Made by a program: the position numbers and the translations under genes. A stretch of DNA of 5,387 nucleotides from Chlamydiota bacterium (GTDB lineage: Bacteria > Chlamydiota > Chlamydiia > Chlamydiales > Rhabdochlamydiaceae). Location of the stretch: positions 1 through 5,387 of the forward strand of contig JAAKFB010000136.1 of NCBI GenBank assembly GCA_011065235.1, in the 5' to 3' direction. Under the pieces are notes generated by a model. The model made no database searches and was not told the origin of the DNA. It saw only the letters and a program-made list of their open reading frames with translations. Positions 5,303-5,387 of this stretch are shown here, piece by piece; the first letter of the stretch is position 1; every line of letters begins with the position of its first letter.

Positions 5303-5387
5303 ACAGCACCCTGCTTCCAACAAGGTGATACCTTGCACATCCACTCGAAAGGTCTCTCACTCGACCTCTCTTCTTTTTCAGCAGAGA
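5303..5387 (+). pseudogene. probable 3' continuation of the interrupted gene
   Basis: In the same frame as the gene above, 28 codons follow TAA 5300-5302 without another stop up to the window edge. They read TAPCFQQGDTLHIHSKGLSL and then DLSSFSAE, an alternating polar/hydrophobic pattern typical of beta-strands with a GD turn. Joined across the stop it gives IYG-x-TAPCFQQGDTLHI, which reads as one beta hairpin. One base change would turn TAA into AAA, CAA or GAA. There is no start codon or RBS to make it a separate gene. It could be a decaying gene, a sequencing error or readthrough. Confidence 0.5.

Overview
The window looks like an accessory stretch of an obligate intracellular bacterium, most likely a chlamydia-related organism (Parachlamydiales type). 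This is an inference. It rests on three tandem paralogous proteins with hydrophobic cores resembling inclusion-membrane (Inc) proteins, an isolated FliO-like protein, and moderately AT-rich genes with poor -35 boxes. No single gene proves the taxonomy.

Positions 1-696 hold no convincing gene but are rich in structure. They contain a terminator-like hairpin (137-160), an 18-bp perfect palindrome (184-201), a 15-bp perfect hairpin (318-353), and a compact 162-bp inverted-repeat element (407-568). The element has 34-bp terminal arms, three internal hairpins and TAA on both sides. Its terminal 18-mer occurs a third time at 178-195. A short direct repeat (586-619) follows. The stretch 178-395 is stop-free in several frames and may be gene debris.

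Positions 697-2998 carry three co-directional genes separated by 24 and 49 bp. The second and third are clearly paralogous, sharing motifs at nearly the same residue numbers. The first is a more diverged relative. All three have soluble ends around a hydrophobic middle and look like one operon of membrane or secreted host-interaction proteins of unknown function.

Positions 2995-3408 (minus strand) encode a FliO-family single-pass membrane protein whose stop overlaps the stop of the third paralog. It is divergent from the next unit.

Positions 3544-5387 hold a HAD-IIB phosphatase, apparently expressed from a leaderless mRNA. It overlaps a gene for an unrecognised, mostly helical protein that seems to start at TTG. 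That second reading frame hits TAA at 5300-5302 but continues in frame with protein-like sequence to the window edge, suggesting a nonsense-interrupted gene.
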